Shown: positions 1-8,979, counted from the stretch's first letter. The stretch: DNA of 64,000 nucleotides from Streptomyces sp. NBC_01717 (GCF_036248255.1 NZ_CP109178.1:6386001-6450000), one strand, 5' to 3'. Numbers and translations are program-made. Notes: a model not told the origin generated them from the sequence alone.

Positions 1-74
1 ATCGTCTGCGTCTCTTGGCCCTCGATGCGGGCGCCGCCCTTGGTGACGGTCGCCTGGATCGGTACGCCGGCCAT
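1..74 (-). CDS. Partial phage gene downstream of capsid (N-terminus only)
   Basis: An ATG at 74-72 overlaps the capsid stop (TAATG), the usual translational coupling in this operon. Only about 24 codons are visible before the window edge, beginning MAGVPIQATV. By position it may be a head-tail connector or head decoration protein, but nothing in the short sequence shows this. Confidence 0.6.
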   Translation of the reverse strand, partial: MAGVPIQATVTKGGARIEGQETQT

Positions 75-1375
75 TACGGCAGCGCCGCAAACGTGATCTT
101 GACGAACGCCTGCGGGGTGTGGACCGCTACGTTCGCCCGCCGCTCGGCGAGGATGACCAGCGTGTTCGCGGTGAAGTAGTCCGCGTGGCTGTCGGTCATG
201 AGGATCGTGATGCCCTGCCGCTCCCACAGGGTCGCGCCGGTGCGGTAGCCGCCGAGGAGCGCGGTGCCCGCGGTCATGGCCACGCTGGTCACGACGGTGA
301 GGCCCCAAATACGCATGGGCGCACCGGAGTCGGTGACAGTCGTGATGACGCGGAACTGCCCGTTCGCGTCGGTGTCCAACTCGATGTCCTGCCAATCGAG
401 CGGGTTCATCACGATGGCGTCCGGCGGGTACATCGCCAACTCGCCCTGCGTCTTGGCCTTGCGGACGGTGATCAGCTTGGCGTCGGTGTTGCCCGAGGCG
501 GGCTGGTACGCGCCGATCCCGGCAGTCGTGAGGATGCCCTGCATCTCAGTCGACCCGTTGCCGGTGAGGATCTCGCGGTCGAGCTTGTAGTCGAGGCCGT
601 AGGTGAGACGGCCGTTGATGTAGCCGACCAGCTGCGAGTTGTCGTCCGCGGCCTGCCTCGTGATCGGCACCCAATGGGCAACCGTCTTGAGGGTGGTGGT
701 GATCAGGTCGAACGTGAACGGCCCGGTCTTGGGCTTGTCCGCACCTTCGGCGACGACGGCCGCCTTGTTCCATGTGGCCTGCGGACCCGACGTGTCCCGC
801 ATGTACTCCAGCGTGGTCCCGTCCGACGTCTGCCGGTCCAGAAGGTTCGCCACCAGGAGGGGGAAGTCCGGGTTGTTCGGGATGATCCCCGGAACGCGGG
901 TGTTCTGCTGCGGCTGCGTGCCCGTGGTGACAGTGCCGGCCGGGGCGACGCGGTGATCGACTCCGAACTGTCCGCGCTTGCCGTTCGCGCGGAACGTCTC
1001 CAGCGCCTTGGACCGGACGAACGCCTCGGCAACGCTCACCGGGTGCTGCTGGCCCTGGTCGTCGGGCTGCATGCCCGGCTGCTGCCGGGCGTCGGGCTGC
1101 GGGTCACCGGCCGGCAGTGATGCCGAACGCAGCGACCGGAGGCGGGCGTCGCGCTGGTTTGCCTGCTCGATCTTCGCGGCGATGTCGTCGGCGCGCTGGA
1201 GTAGTTCGTCGACGTCGCCGTCGTACGAGTCATCGGCGAGGAGCCGGGCGACCTCGTCGCGCTGCTCCAGCAGCGTCGGGGCGCCGCCCTTGATGGGGTA
1301 GACCGGGCGTCCGCCGACGATGCCGACGGCGCGGACTCCGGTCCGGGGGTGACGCGGGAGCGAGTTGGTGTTCAT
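74..1375 (-). CDS. HK97-fold major capsid protein
   Basis: 433 aa. Residues about 35-80 form a charged, helix-rich stretch like the scaffolding delta domain of HK97-type capsids. A low-complexity Pro/Gln linker (about 90-115) follows, then the capsid core with the family-like segment around TTTLKTVAHWVPITRQAADD. It lies just downstream of a prohead protease, terminase and portal, as expected for an HK97-type head module. The protease probably removes about the first 100-115 residues. The start has a GGAAGG-like ribosome site. The family call is firm; the cleavage point is inferred. Confidence 0.93.
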   Translation of the reverse strand: MNTNSLPRHPRTGVRAVGIVGGRPVYPIKGGAPTLLEQRDEVARLLADDSYDGDVDELLQRADDIAAKIEQANQRDARLRSLRSASLPAGDPQPDARQQPGMQPDDQGQQHPVSVAEAFVRSKALETFRANGKRGQFGVDHRVAPAGTVTTGTQPQQNTRVPGIIPNNPDFPLLVANLLDRQTSDGTTLEYMRDTSGPQATWNKAAVVAEGADKPKTGPFTFDLITTTLKTVAHWVPITRQAADDNSQLVGYINGRLTYGLDYKLDREILTGNGSTEMQGILTTAGIGAYQPASGNTDAKLITVRKAKTQGELAMYPPDAIVMNPLDWQDIELDTDANGQFRVITTVTDSGAPMRIWGLTVVTSVAMTAGTALLGGYRTGATLWERQGITILMTDSHADYFTANTLVILAERRANVAVHTPQAFVKITFAALP

Positions 1376-1591
1376 CGCGGCGTCCTTCCGGTTCCGTGGA
1401 CGGCTCGCAGCCGCCCAGATGTCTGGGGGTCTGCGGTCCGTCTTTCACGGCCGGTGGATCGCGCCCGGCGTGCACTGGTCTTTTACGTCCGGTCAGTGCC
1501 CCGGATCATGCGGCGAGGGTAGATCGAAACGGCGTGTCCACGTCGAGGAGGTGTGTCTGTGCCGGGCGGCGACGGGCGTCTACCTGCGTCG

Positions 1592-2218
1592 TCAGACCAG
1601 CCGGAGCCGTGCTGCCCGGCGGCGCCGCTCGTTCATCCGCCTGTCGTCGGCCGCCTGCTCCTCCTCGGCGGTGTGGGCCTGCTCGTCGAGGGTGGGGGCG
1701 TCTACCTGCTCGTACAGATCACCGAGGGCGGACCGTACGGTCTTGAGCTTGGAGCCGGGGACGGCGGCCATGCGGGCAGTGATCTGGGAGACCTCGACGA
1801 GGCGGGCGCCCTTGATGTTCGCGATGGTGGCCTCGCGGTCGTCGTCGCTCATCTCGGCGAGCTTGGACCACTCCGGCAGGTCGGTCCGGACGAACCCGAC
1901 GGACAGTTCCGACGCGGACCCGGAACGCGCCATGGTCCGGGCGTCGCGTCCGGCCGCGGTGTCGTCGTACCGGCCCGAGATATACAGGCCGTCGTCGCGC
2001 TCCTCGGCGGAGAACGTACCGACGGGCTGATACGGGGAGTGCATGAACAACAGGGCGTACTGACCCTTGAGGCCCTTGCGGAATGCCTTGGGGTGGAACG
2101 TGGTGCCGTACGAATCGACGACGCCGTACCGGCAGGCGAGGCCCTCGAACGTGCCGTCAGCCCCGTCGTCGAGGCGCCAATCGATGTCCTCCAGGGACCT
2201 GAATTCCAGCTCGCTCAT
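1592..2218 (-). CDS. HK97-family prohead protease
   Basis: 208 aa. Matches the prohead serine protease pattern: catalytic His about residue 60 in LLFMHSPYQPVG and Ser about 106 in ASELSVGF. It would cleave capsid N-termini and the internal scaffold during head maturation. Its ATG overlaps the stop of the preceding gene (ATGA). A 216-bp non-coding gap separates it from the capsid gene and may hold the capsid ribosome site or a promoter. The C-terminal 40 residues are basic and alanine-rich. Confidence 0.93.
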   Translation of the reverse strand: MSELEFRSLEDIDWRLDDGADGTFEGLACRYGVVDSYGTTFHPKAFRKGLKGQYALLFMHSPYQPVGTFSAEERDDGLYISGRYDDTAAGRDARTMARSGSASELSVGFVRTDLPEWSKLAEMSDDDREATIANIKGARLVEVSQITARMAAVPGSKLKTVRSALGDLYEQVDAPTLDEQAHTAEEEQAADDRRMNERRRRAARLRLV

Positions 2219-2559
2219 CGCTGCTCACCCTTCTTAAGTGCGTGCTCGGCGTAGACCTCGGCCACACCGTCCATGACCCCACGGTGCGAGGGGGACAGGC
2301 GCGGGGCGTACCGGTAGACGGCGCGGTGCCGGTTGTCTCGGCCGTCGTATTCGTAGACGACGGCCCCGCCGCCGAACGTCATGTGACGTGGCAACTCGCC
2401 GTCCGCGTCCGGCCGTACGACGATGTCGGCCTTGCCATCGAACGGGCCCCGGCGCACCTCGGCGAACGGCACACCCGTCGGGCAATAGGCGCCCTCGTAC
2501 TGGCTGGTGCCAGCAGGCTGGAGGATCACGGGGACCTCGCCCCGCAGCAGAGTGGCCAT
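2215..2559 (-). CDS. Small phage head-module protein, unknown function
   Basis: 114 aa from the ATG at 2559, chosen because it lies 2 bp after the portal stop (2562-2564); the longer in-frame extension overlaps the portal gene. Begins MATLLRGEVPVILQPAG and is beta-rich with a charged C-terminus (HALKKGEQR). It sits between portal-MuF and protease genes and overlaps the latter by 4 bp, so it is co-translated with head genes. No family was recognised. Confidence 0.75.
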   Translation of the reverse strand: MATLLRGEVPVILQPAGTSQYEGAYCPTGVPFAEVRRGPFDGKADIVVRPDADGELPRHMTFGGGAVVYEYDGRDNRHRAVYRYAPRLSPSHRGVMDGVAEVYAEHALKKGEQR

Positions 2560-2561
2560 GA

Positions 2562-4874
2562 TCAGGACTCCTCGAACTCGAACGTGAGGGCGCATCGGCA
2601 TTGGATGCTCTGGTTGGCAGGAGCTACCGGGTCGGCAGGCCACCGGGACTCGGTGAGCGTGAACCGCTTGTTCATCGGGACCGTGCTGCCCTGCGCCGCC
2701 CGGTGCGTGCGCCGGGTGCGCTTGTCATCGGTCGACAGCCACGTCTTGCGGACCGCGCCCGCGTCGAGCGCGGCCATGTGCGACGCGGCCGAGTAGCCGC
2801 CCACCGTCTCCGTGCGGGCGATCATCGTTGCCCGGTAGTCACCGAGGTTGGTGAACACCTGCTGGATACGGGCCCGCAGCTCGGGCACGCTCTCACCCTC
2901 GGCCACGCCGTGCGCGAGCAGCTGGCTGCGGAGCACCTGCTCCGTGGTCGCCGTCACCTGCCCGGCAAGTTCGTCAATGCGGTCGGCGAGGGCGCCGGCC
3001 ACGTCCGGCTCGTCGAGGTCGAACGATGCGGTGATGCTGGCCCCGCCGCGGCGCCATGCCCGCTCGACGAACGGGCGCAGCGCGTCGGCCGTGCGGCGCC
3101 GCCAGTACCGAGGGTCGAAGATCTCGCGGGCCTTGATGCGCTCCTCCCACCCGTCCGGGCCGGTGGCGATATCCATGTCGGTGGCGCGGGCGGCCGGCAC
3201 GACGTCGAGGTCGGGCGGGGCGAGGGTGAGGGCCTGCTCGCGGGCGAGGGCGCACGCCTCGGTGCGGACCTCGCCAAGCCACGCGGCCGAGCGCTCCGGC
3301 TTTTTCATCAGCCGGTCAAAGTCCCGCAGCACTCGCGTGGCCTGCTCGCGCGCCAAGGCTCGGACGGCGCTGCGCCCGGCCGCCTCCAAGTCGTCGTATG
3401 CGGTGTTGATGTCGTCGAGCGACGGAGGCGACGGGGCGTCGTCGGCGCGGGTGAGCTCCAGACGACGGGGCGTCGCAGGGGCGTCGACCTGCGCCGATGC
3501 GCCGACGAGCAGGCGGGCAAGCGCGGACTCGACGGCCCGCTCGACGACGGGCGCGATATCAGGCGACGACGGGGGCAGACGGGACCAATCGGCGTCCCAT
3601 GACCGGGCCTCATCACCGGACGGCACACCTTGCACCGGGGCGAACTGCGCGCGGTACGGGGTGAGCGTGTTCTGCCCCATCCCGTTGGGCAGCGGATCGT
3701 AGCCGAGGACGGCGCGCGCCTCGTCGACCATGGTGATGTCGGCGTACATCGCAGCGCGGGCGCGGTTCGCCTTGGAGTCCTGCTGCTCCTGCAACGCCTC
3801 GACGCCGGAGAGGTCGAACTCGGCCTCCTCGGCATCGGAGGGCAGGAGAACGCGGTCGATCTCCGAGCCGATGATCTCCAGCTTCGGTTTGATCGTCTGC
3901 GACCACAGGGCGGCGACCGCGGCCGTCTGGTTCTCGTACGTGCTGCCACCGGTGAGGACGTCCTTGCGGACGCCGAACGCCATCATCACCTCCTCTGCGT
4001 TCGCGACGCGGGACTCCAGGTAATCCATCTCCTCGGCGGTCAGCCCAACGCGGGCGTACGAGACGGGAGTACCGCCACCGGGCGGCGACGAGACGAGTAG
4101 GTTCTTGCCCGCGTTCGACGGGCCCGTCATGCTGCTGCGCCACGCAGCCTTGGCGGCGTTGAACTGCGTCTCTTCCATCTGGCCGAGGTAGACGACGCCC
4201 GTCGGCGACGCCCCGTTCTTGTAGCTGGAGCGCTGCCACTCACGGGCGTACGCGTCCATGTCCACCGCGTGCCGCGCAGCTTTCCAGGGGGCGAGACAGC
4301 CGAGCGGCTCGAACGGGTGCGGGTACCGCAGCCACAGCATCTCTTCCGGCAGGACAGGGACCTGTACGCCGTCGAGGCGCCGGATCATGAAACCGATGAT
4401 GTCCGCCGTGGTGGGACGCTGCGCGAGTGGCTTGGACACGATCACGTCGACCGGGTCGAACACGATGTGCGCCTCGGCGACCGGGCCGAGCCCGGTCTCT
4501 CCGCGGTCCAGCCATACGAACGACTGCCCAGCGAGCTCGCCCTGTTGGAGGATCAGCGACTTGAAGACGCGGGCGGACATGAGGCTGTTGGGCCGCTTGT
4601 TGAACAGGTGGCTGATCGGGTGGCCCTCGATCTCCGACCCGTCCGGCCGGCGCACCGCGAGCGGCACACTGCTCCCGTTGTCGGCGATCGCAGCCACGCA
4701 CCGGTACGCCACCGCACTGTTCGCGTAGCCGCGGGCCTCGGCGTCGAGGTCGAGGGTGAGGGACTGCTGCCCGCCGATCGAGGCCACGGTGATCGGGCGC
4801 CGGTCCCGGAGAGCGTCCATGCCGATGGCGCGCCGGCCGAATGCGACGTTGAGTGCGTCCTTGATACGTCCCAT
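2562..4874 (-). CDS. Portal protein fused to a MuF-type domain
   Basis: 770 aa, about 300 more than a typical HK97-type portal. Residues 1 to about 420 are the portal (ring through which DNA is packaged and ejected): features include RYPHPFEPLG, WKAARHAVDMDAYAREW and GVRKDVLTGGSTYEN. A Pro/Ala linker follows, then from about 500 a helical region. The C-terminus (about 670-770) is MuF-like, with ARTETVGGYSAASH, a TRRTHRAAQGSTVPMNKRF segment and a final QCRCAL motif. MuF proteins are usually separate minor head proteins thought to be packaged inside the head. The fusion is continuous with no stop or shift. Confidence 0.92.
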   Translation of the reverse strand: MGRIKDALNVAFGRRAIGMDALRDRRPITVASIGGQQSLTLDLDAEARGYANSAVAYRCVAAIADNGSSVPLAVRRPDGSEIEGHPISHLFNKRPNSLMSARVFKSLILQQGELAGQSFVWLDRGETGLGPVAEAHIVFDPVDVIVSKPLAQRPTTADIIGFMIRRLDGVQVPVLPEEMLWLRYPHPFEPLGCLAPWKAARHAVDMDAYAREWQRSSYKNGASPTGVVYLGQMEETQFNAAKAAWRSSMTGPSNAGKNLLVSSPPGGGTPVSYARVGLTAEEMDYLESRVANAEEVMMAFGVRKDVLTGGSTYENQTAAVAALWSQTIKPKLEIIGSEIDRVLLPSDAEEAEFDLSGVEALQEQQDSKANRARAAMYADITMVDEARAVLGYDPLPNGMGQNTLTPYRAQFAPVQGVPSGDEARSWDADWSRLPPSSPDIAPVVERAVESALARLLVGASAQVDAPATPRRLELTRADDAPSPPSLDDINTAYDDLEAAGRSAVRALAREQATRVLRDFDRLMKKPERSAAWLGEVRTEACALAREQALTLAPPDLDVVPAARATDMDIATGPDGWEERIKAREIFDPRYWRRRTADALRPFVERAWRRGGASITASFDLDEPDVAGALADRIDELAGQVTATTEQVLRSQLLAHGVAEGESVPELRARIQQVFTNLGDYRATMIARTETVGGYSAASHMAALDAGAVRKTWLSTDDKRTRRTHRAAQGSTVPMNKRFTLTESRWPADPVAPANQSIQCRCALTFEFEES

Positions 4875-4885
4875 GTGGCGTCCTC

Positions 4886-6232
4886 CTATGCGACCGCGGC
4901 GAGGTTGCCCGCGGGCGCGAGCATCAGTTCAGTGAGGGCCCACACCATCGCGTCGAGCCGGTCCGGGGAGTCGTCACCCGGTACCCACGTGGTGAGCTGC
5001 TCCTCCAGCTCGGGCAGCGACGTCACGACGTGCGCGGCAAGCTGATCGAAGATCGCGGCGACGGGCTCGGCGCGGGTGGCCTTGCCTCGGGTCGCGGTAA
5101 CGGTCTTGTAGTTCACCGTCTGGTCGATCTGCCGGAGCGTCGTCCCGATCCAGTCGCCACCGTTGTTCACCTCGGCCACCACCACGTTCGCTTTCCACGC
5201 GTGGTACGCCTGCGCCGCCTTGCGCATGCACTCCTCGGGCGACATGCGCCCGGACAGGTCATCGAGGATGTACCCATGGCGTCGAGCGAACCCGTTGCGG
5301 TCGGGGATGTAGGCCTGGCCGATCCCGGCGACGATGATGCCCATCTCGTCCGACTCGTCGCCGCCCTTAGCCGCGGGGTCGATCGCGACGACGATGCGGA
5401 CCATGGGCGGGGCCGCTCCGACACGGGTGGAGTCGAGGCGGGTGCGGGACCAGAGGGCGCCCTCGATGTCCTCCAGGAGCAGCCCGTCGAGCTCCTGCTT
5501 TTCCATGCGGGTGCCGGCGTACTTCTGGATCAGTTTGTCGCGCTGCTCCTGCGGGAGGTGGTGCGCGTCGCGGGTCCGGCCGCGGGTGACGGTGACGTCT
5601 GCTCGGCGGGTGAGCTCGATCAGCTCGGTGCGTGGCTTGGGTGTCGTCGAGGCGATGTAGTGCGGGTTCGGGCCGATGCGGAGACCCATCTCCGAGTGCG
5701 TGATCGCGGCACCGAGGCGGCGCATCGCTGCGGCCTCTTCCATCCATACGAGGCACCGGTTACCACCAGCGCGGAGGCGCTCGACGTCGTCGGGGGAGTG
5801 GGCGCCGAACAGCTTGGCCTCGGCCCCGTTCGGCCACCGGGCGTAGGTGCCGCCGCTAGTGGTGCGCAGCACGACGCGGGGGTCATGGCCCTTCAACCCG
5901 GACGGGCCGTTGACACAGGCCTCGACGGCGTCGCCCTGTGTCGGGGCAACAATGGCCATGCGGTGCCCGCCCTTCAACCGGGGGTCGCAGGCGGGGCCGT
6001 TGACGTGCTCGACCATGTACCGGGCGCACCCGTCGGTCTTGCCGGTGCCGCGCCCTCCGAGCTGGAGCCACCACCCGAGCGTCTCGATCTGCTGCGGGGC
6101 CACCTGCCACGGGTACGGGGTCCACTTGTCCCACCGCTTTTGCCACAGCTTCGCGCGGAGCTTCTCCTCCAGGAGGGCAAGCTCCTCGTCTGTCGCGCCG
6201 GAGAGACGGCTCCGCAGGTCGGTTACGGTCAC
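4886..6232 (-). CDS. terL: Terminase large subunit
   Basis: 448 aa. The ATPase domain has Walker A GGRGTGKT (about 59-66) and a Walker B-like LVWMEE (about 161-166). The RNase H-like nuclease domain has an acidic residue in VVAIDPAAKGGDESDE (Asp about 285) and a late Asp in SPDRLDAMVWAL. It cuts concatemeric DNA and drives it into the prohead through the portal encoded next. The GTG start overlaps the TerS stop (GTGA). Confidence 0.95.
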   Translation of the reverse strand: MTVTDLRSRLSGATDEELALLEEKLRAKLWQKRWDKWTPYPWQVAPQQIETLGWWLQLGGRGTGKTDGCARYMVEHVNGPACDPRLKGGHRMAIVAPTQGDAVEACVNGPSGLKGHDPRVVLRTTSGGTYARWPNGAEAKLFGAHSPDDVERLRAGGNRCLVWMEEAAAMRRLGAAITHSEMGLRIGPNPHYIASTTPKPRTELIELTRRADVTVTRGRTRDAHHLPQEQRDKLIQKYAGTRMEKQELDGLLLEDIEGALWSRTRLDSTRVGAAPPMVRIVVAIDPAAKGGDESDEMGIIVAGIGQAYIPDRNGFARRHGYILDDLSGRMSPEECMRKAAQAYHAWKANVVVAEVNNGGDWIGTTLRQIDQTVNYKTVTATRGKATRAEPVAAIFDQLAAHVVTSLPELEEQLTTWVPGDDSPDRLDAMVWALTELMLAPAGNLAAVA

Positions 6233-6729
6233 GGCCCGGCCAGCTCCTCGGCCAGGGCCTCGATGGCGGCGACACGCTCATCGGTGAGGGTGAGGTCCCG
6301 CTTGACGGGGGCATCGAGGCCGAGGAGCCGGGCGCGGCGCTCCTGAATGCGGAGCAGGCGGTCGATGGCTTGGAGGACGGGCCCGTCGTCGGGGAGCGGC
6401 GTCCCGTCGTCGAGGGACACGACGCGGCCGTTGGACACGGTGACGTGCTCGCGCTCCAGTACCTCCATGGCGGCGGCGTACATGCCGTCGAGGCGGTCCA
6501 GTTCGAGGGCGCGCAGGTCGTCACCGGCCTCGCGGACGGTCTCGTCGAGGACCCGCTTGACGGCGTTGTACGCGTCGGCCTTGTGGTTGAACCCGAGCTT
6601 GGCGGCGATGCGCGGGTACGTCCAGCCGTTCGAGCGGAGGCGGGCTGCCTCGGCGTCGCGCTGCGCCGTGGTGAGGCTGCGCACGAACTGGCCGTCGCCG
6701 CCGTGGGGCCGTGCCTTGGGGTCGTCCAT
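6229..6729 (-). CDS. terS: Terminase small subunit (HTH DNA-binding)
   Basis: 166 aa from the ATG at 6729, preceded by a very strong ribosome site (AGGAGGAGG, 8 nt spacing), which decides against the longer upstream frame. Residues about 25-55 (RSNGWTYPRIAAKLGFNHKA) form a helix-turn-helix as in small terminases that recognise the packaging site. The rest is helical with a charged C-terminus. Its position directly before TerL supports the call; sequence alone would only give a DNA-binding protein. Confidence 0.82.
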   Translation of the reverse strand: MDDPKARPHGGDGQFVRSLTTAQRDAEAARLRSNGWTYPRIAAKLGFNHKADAYNAVKRVLDETVREAGDDLRALELDRLDGMYAAAMEVLEREHVTVSNGRVVSLDDGTPLPDDGPVLQAIDRLLRIQERRARLLGLDAPVKRDLTLTDERVAAIEALAEELAGP

Positions 6730-6810
6730 GTTCGTACCTCCTCCTGCTCGGGAGGGTACGGATTTCGGACGCGGCTCGATCTTGAGGTCTGTCTGTGCCA
6801 GGCATAGGGA

Positions 6811-6840
6811 GGCCCCACCCGGCGATGACCGGATGGGGCC
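6811..6840. terminator. Hairpin upstream of TerS, left boundary of the moron
   Basis: GGCCCCA and TGGGGCC arms plus an inner CCGG/CCGG pair enclose a short loop. It closely resembles the hairpin at 7444-7477. Together they bracket the only rightward gene in this leftward operon, as expected for moron insulation. Confidence 0.65.
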
Positions 6841-6894
6841 TTGGGTCCAAGCAACTGCGGGTGTAGTCCGGTGCTCCGGCTGCAGAATGTGCCA

Positions 6895-7434
6895 ATGCGG
6901 ATGACTGAGACGTACGCGGCAACGATCGCGGCAGTTGTGCCAGTGATTTGGTTGGTGGGGGTGGTGGAAGTTCATCAGATCGCGAAGCTCGCGGTGTCGG
7001 GCGCCCGCCAAATTGAGGATGCTGCAAGGGCTGGTGAGCAGATCCTGAAGGAGGCTGGAGACCGACCTTCCTTCGAAGTGGTGGCCAGAGCGTCCCATCA
7101 GATGACAGCTCAAATAGACAAGGGAAGCGAGGAGTTGAGGGCCTTTCCGCCACTGCCGTTGGCGTACTTCTGGACGGCCTTTGTCAGCATATTGCTAGCT
7201 GCTGAGGCGTTGTCGTTGTACTGGCTGGGCGTTAGCGGTGGCCCGCATCCCGGTTGGGCGTGGTTCTGCTTTCTGTCCACTGTGGTTGGCTTCGGGGCCA
7301 TCACGGCGGTCCCTGCCGCATTTGCGTACAGGCAGATGACACGATCCGTACGGTTGGGCAGGCAGCGGTACACGGCGGTCCAGACCGCCATGCGGCGGCG
7401 ACTGGATGAGATCAGCACCGAGCAGGGGGCGTAA
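6895..7434 (+). CDS. Moron-like membrane protein, unknown function
   Basis: About 179 aa, starting at ATG 6895 or 6901. Three predicted membrane segments: about 10-25 (TIAAVVPVIWLVGVVEV), one near 100-120 and one near 130-155. Between the first two is a roughly 70-residue amphipathic, charged, probably coiled region. The C-terminus is basic and cytoplasmic-looking. It is transcribed against all neighbours and flanked by near-identical terminators, the classic layout of a prophage moron expressed from the lysogen. Superinfection exclusion is one plausible role for a membrane moron, but no family was recognised. Confidence 0.78.
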   Translation: MRMTETYAATIAAVVPVIWLVGVVEVHQIAKLAVSGARQIEDAARAGEQILKEAGDRPSFEVVARASHQMTAQIDKGSEELRAFPPLPLAYFWTAFVSILLAAEALSLYWLGVSGGPHPGWAWFCFLSTVVGFGAITAVPAAFAYRQMTRSVRLGRQRYTAVQTAMRRRLDEISTEQGA

Positions 7435-7443
7435 AGCGTGAGT

Positions 7444-7477
7444 GAGGCCCCACCCGGCGCTGATCGGGTGGGGCCTC
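7444..7477. terminator. 13-bp perfect-stem terminator after the moron
   Basis: Arms 7444-7456 (GAGGCCCCACCCG) and 7465-7477 pair perfectly around an 8-nt loop, right after the stop of the rightward membrane gene. The sequence is nearly the same as the 6811-6840 hairpin. Confidence 0.8.
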
Positions 7478-7556
7478 GGAGTCCGCAGCGCCGCAGCCAG
7501 CAGCATGAATAGGGACGATGGCTACGGTACGGGCCGACGCAGACAGGTGGGTCGGG

Positions 7557-7652
7557 TCAGTGGCTGTGTGCGGGGTAGTGCCCGCCGCACTGCGGGCAGT
7601 ACGGGAGTTCCTGCTGATCGAACCGGAGCAGGGCGAGGAGGGCGCGGATCAT
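7557..7652 (-). CDS. 31-aa peptide with zinc-ribbon-like motif
   Basis: The ATG at 7652 overlaps the stop of the upstream gene (ATGA) and is preceded by GGAGGTGG. The peptide ends ELPYCPQCGGHYPAHSH, a CxxC knuckle followed by three His that could bind one metal ion. Short size, coupling and a good ribosome site argue for a real gene; function unknown. Confidence 0.6.
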   Translation of the reverse strand: MIRALLALLRFDQQELPYCPQCGGHYPAHSH

Positions 7653-8278
7653 GCGCTTTCCACCTCCTCCCGGTACGGGTGGACGGTGACCTGTGCCCCG
7701 CTCGCGGAGTGCACGACGCGGAGGGTAGTTGGGTAGTTGTCGCTGCTCACAGGGGCGGGGGAGGGGTTGGGATCCTCGGCCGGGGGAGGGGTTGTGTGTA
7801 CGTCCCATACGGCGGTGAGGTCGTCGATGTGGACACCGGTGGATACAGCGCCGCCCACCTTCAGGGAGTCGCGGACGGGGATCCCGAGGCGCTCGACAAC
7901 GCCCCGGAGGGTGGCCGCGTCCCACTCCTTATGCATGCCGGACTGGTGCAGCCCGTCGAGGAGTTCGGCGATCAGCACGCCGTTGCGGTCGCCGATCCGC
8001 CCGTAGATCCACTGGACGAACGCGGCCTCGGCCTGCTCCTCCCGCTCGATGCGGCGGCCGGTGCGCCATGCGGCGATGCACCACACGGTGAGGAGTGCCC
8101 ACAGGGTGCCGCGGGCTGCGAGGACGATTCCGCCGGCCACCCAACAGCCGACGAGCAGGGCGACGAGACGGGCGGCACGCTCCTTGTTGGGGACGTCGTC
8201 CCAGAACGCGCGGCCTGCGCGGCGGGCGTTCGCGGTCGTGCCGCGGCCGAGGCGGGTGACGATCGGGGCGAGGTTCAC
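7649..8278 (-). CDS. Membrane protein with C-terminal soluble domain, unknown
   Basis: 209 aa from GTG 8278, which overlaps the stop of the preceding gene (GTGA); the longer open frame upstream is a shadow of that gene. An N-terminal basic segment is followed by two close hydrophobic stretches (about 35-75, ARLVALLVGCWVAGGIVLAA). A soluble region then includes GRIGDRNGVLIAELLDGLHQ and WDAATLRGVVERLGIPVRDS, resembling a winged-helix-like fold. The domain layout resembles transfer proteins of actinobacterial elements; function in a prophage is unknown. Confidence 0.75.
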   Translation of the reverse strand: MNLAPIVTRLGRGTTANARRAGRAFWDDVPNKERAARLVALLVGCWVAGGIVLAARGTLWALLTVWCIAAWRTGRRIEREEQAEAAFVQWIYGRIGDRNGVLIAELLDGLHQSGMHKEWDAATLRGVVERLGIPVRDSLKVGGAVSTGVHIDDLTAVWDVHTTPPPAEDPNPSPAPVSSDNYPTTLRVVHSASGAQVTVHPYREEVESA

Positions 8279-8820
8279 TGCACCACCCCGGCGTACCAAC
8301 TGCCGGCCACGTTCACCGCGGAGGCGAGGGGGACGGCGGCGGTGCCTGCCACACCGCTGGACAGGCCGAGGAGGATCCCGGCGAGGATCCCGGCAAGGGA
8401 CTGGAGCCGGGGCAGGCGCCTCGACCACAGGTAGTTGCCGATGACGACGGCCGTCCAGATCGCGTAGACGGCGTAGCCGCCTGCGGTGAGGACGACGGGC
8501 GCAGCGCGGGTGACGTCGGGGCTGGAGCCGCCGACGCCGTAGACGAGGTACAGGGTGCCGATGCCGTCGCCGCCCCACAGGCCGAAACGGGTGACGAGGC
8601 CGAGGAGACTGATCGGCCCGGCGGCGAGGACGGCGAGGATGCCGTAGGCGAGGGCCACGGTGAACGGGATGAGCTGCTTCCAATCGCGGCTGCCGCCGTC
8701 GTCGCCCTTCTTCCCACCTCCCCCGCCGCCCTTCTTCCACCAGCGCTGAACGACGAGTACGACGATGATCGTGCCGAGGGTGATGCCGCCGAGGCTGACG
8801 GCAGTTGTGCCCAGATTCAT
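8275..8820 (-). CDS. Multi-pass membrane protein, unknown function
   Basis: 181 aa. Hydrophobic segments near 8-25, 50-70, 75-95, 105-130 and 140-165. A Lys/Gly-rich cytoplasmic loop (WWKKGGGGGGKKGDD) follows the first helix. Forms a translationally coupled set with the genes on either side. No enzyme motif was seen. Confidence 0.78.
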   Translation of the reverse strand: MNLGTTAVSLGGITLGTIIVVLVVQRWWKKGGGGGGKKGDDGGSRDWKQLIPFTVALAYGILAVLAAGPISLLGLVTRFGLWGGDGIGTLYLVYGVGGSSPDVTRAAPVVLTAGGYAVYAIWTAVVIGNYLWSRRLPRLQSLAGILAGILLGLSSGVAGTAAVPLASAVNVAGSWYAGVVQ

Positions 8821-8827
8821 GGGGTCC

Positions 8828-8971
8828 TCAATGGAGGATGGCCAGCCCGAGGGCGGCGAGGGTGAGGATGAGGGCGCACGTGCCGCTCACAGGCGGGACG
8901 GTGCGAACGTCGACCACGGCGAGGCCGAGGAGACCGACGAGGGCCGCGAGCACAAAGAACACGGCGAACAC
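8828..8971 (-). CDS. 47-aa two-helix membrane peptide
   Basis: The frame from GTG 8971 encodes two hydrophobic helices (VFAVFFVLAALVGLLGLAVV and CALILTLAALGLAIL) joined by a short polar turn, ending 7 bp before the next gene. The start lies 9 bp after the stop of the DUF2637 gene. No clear ribosome site was seen, so coupling is assumed. Moderate confidence only. Confidence 0.5.
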   Translation of the reverse strand: MFAVFFVLAALVGLLGLAVVDVRTVPPVSGTCALILTLAALGLAILH

Positions 8972-8979
8972 GGCCGGGC

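Noticed and set aside
119..1120. 333-codon rightward frame opposite the capsid gene
   Set aside because: Antisense shadow; the opposite strand has clear capsid features and operon coupling.
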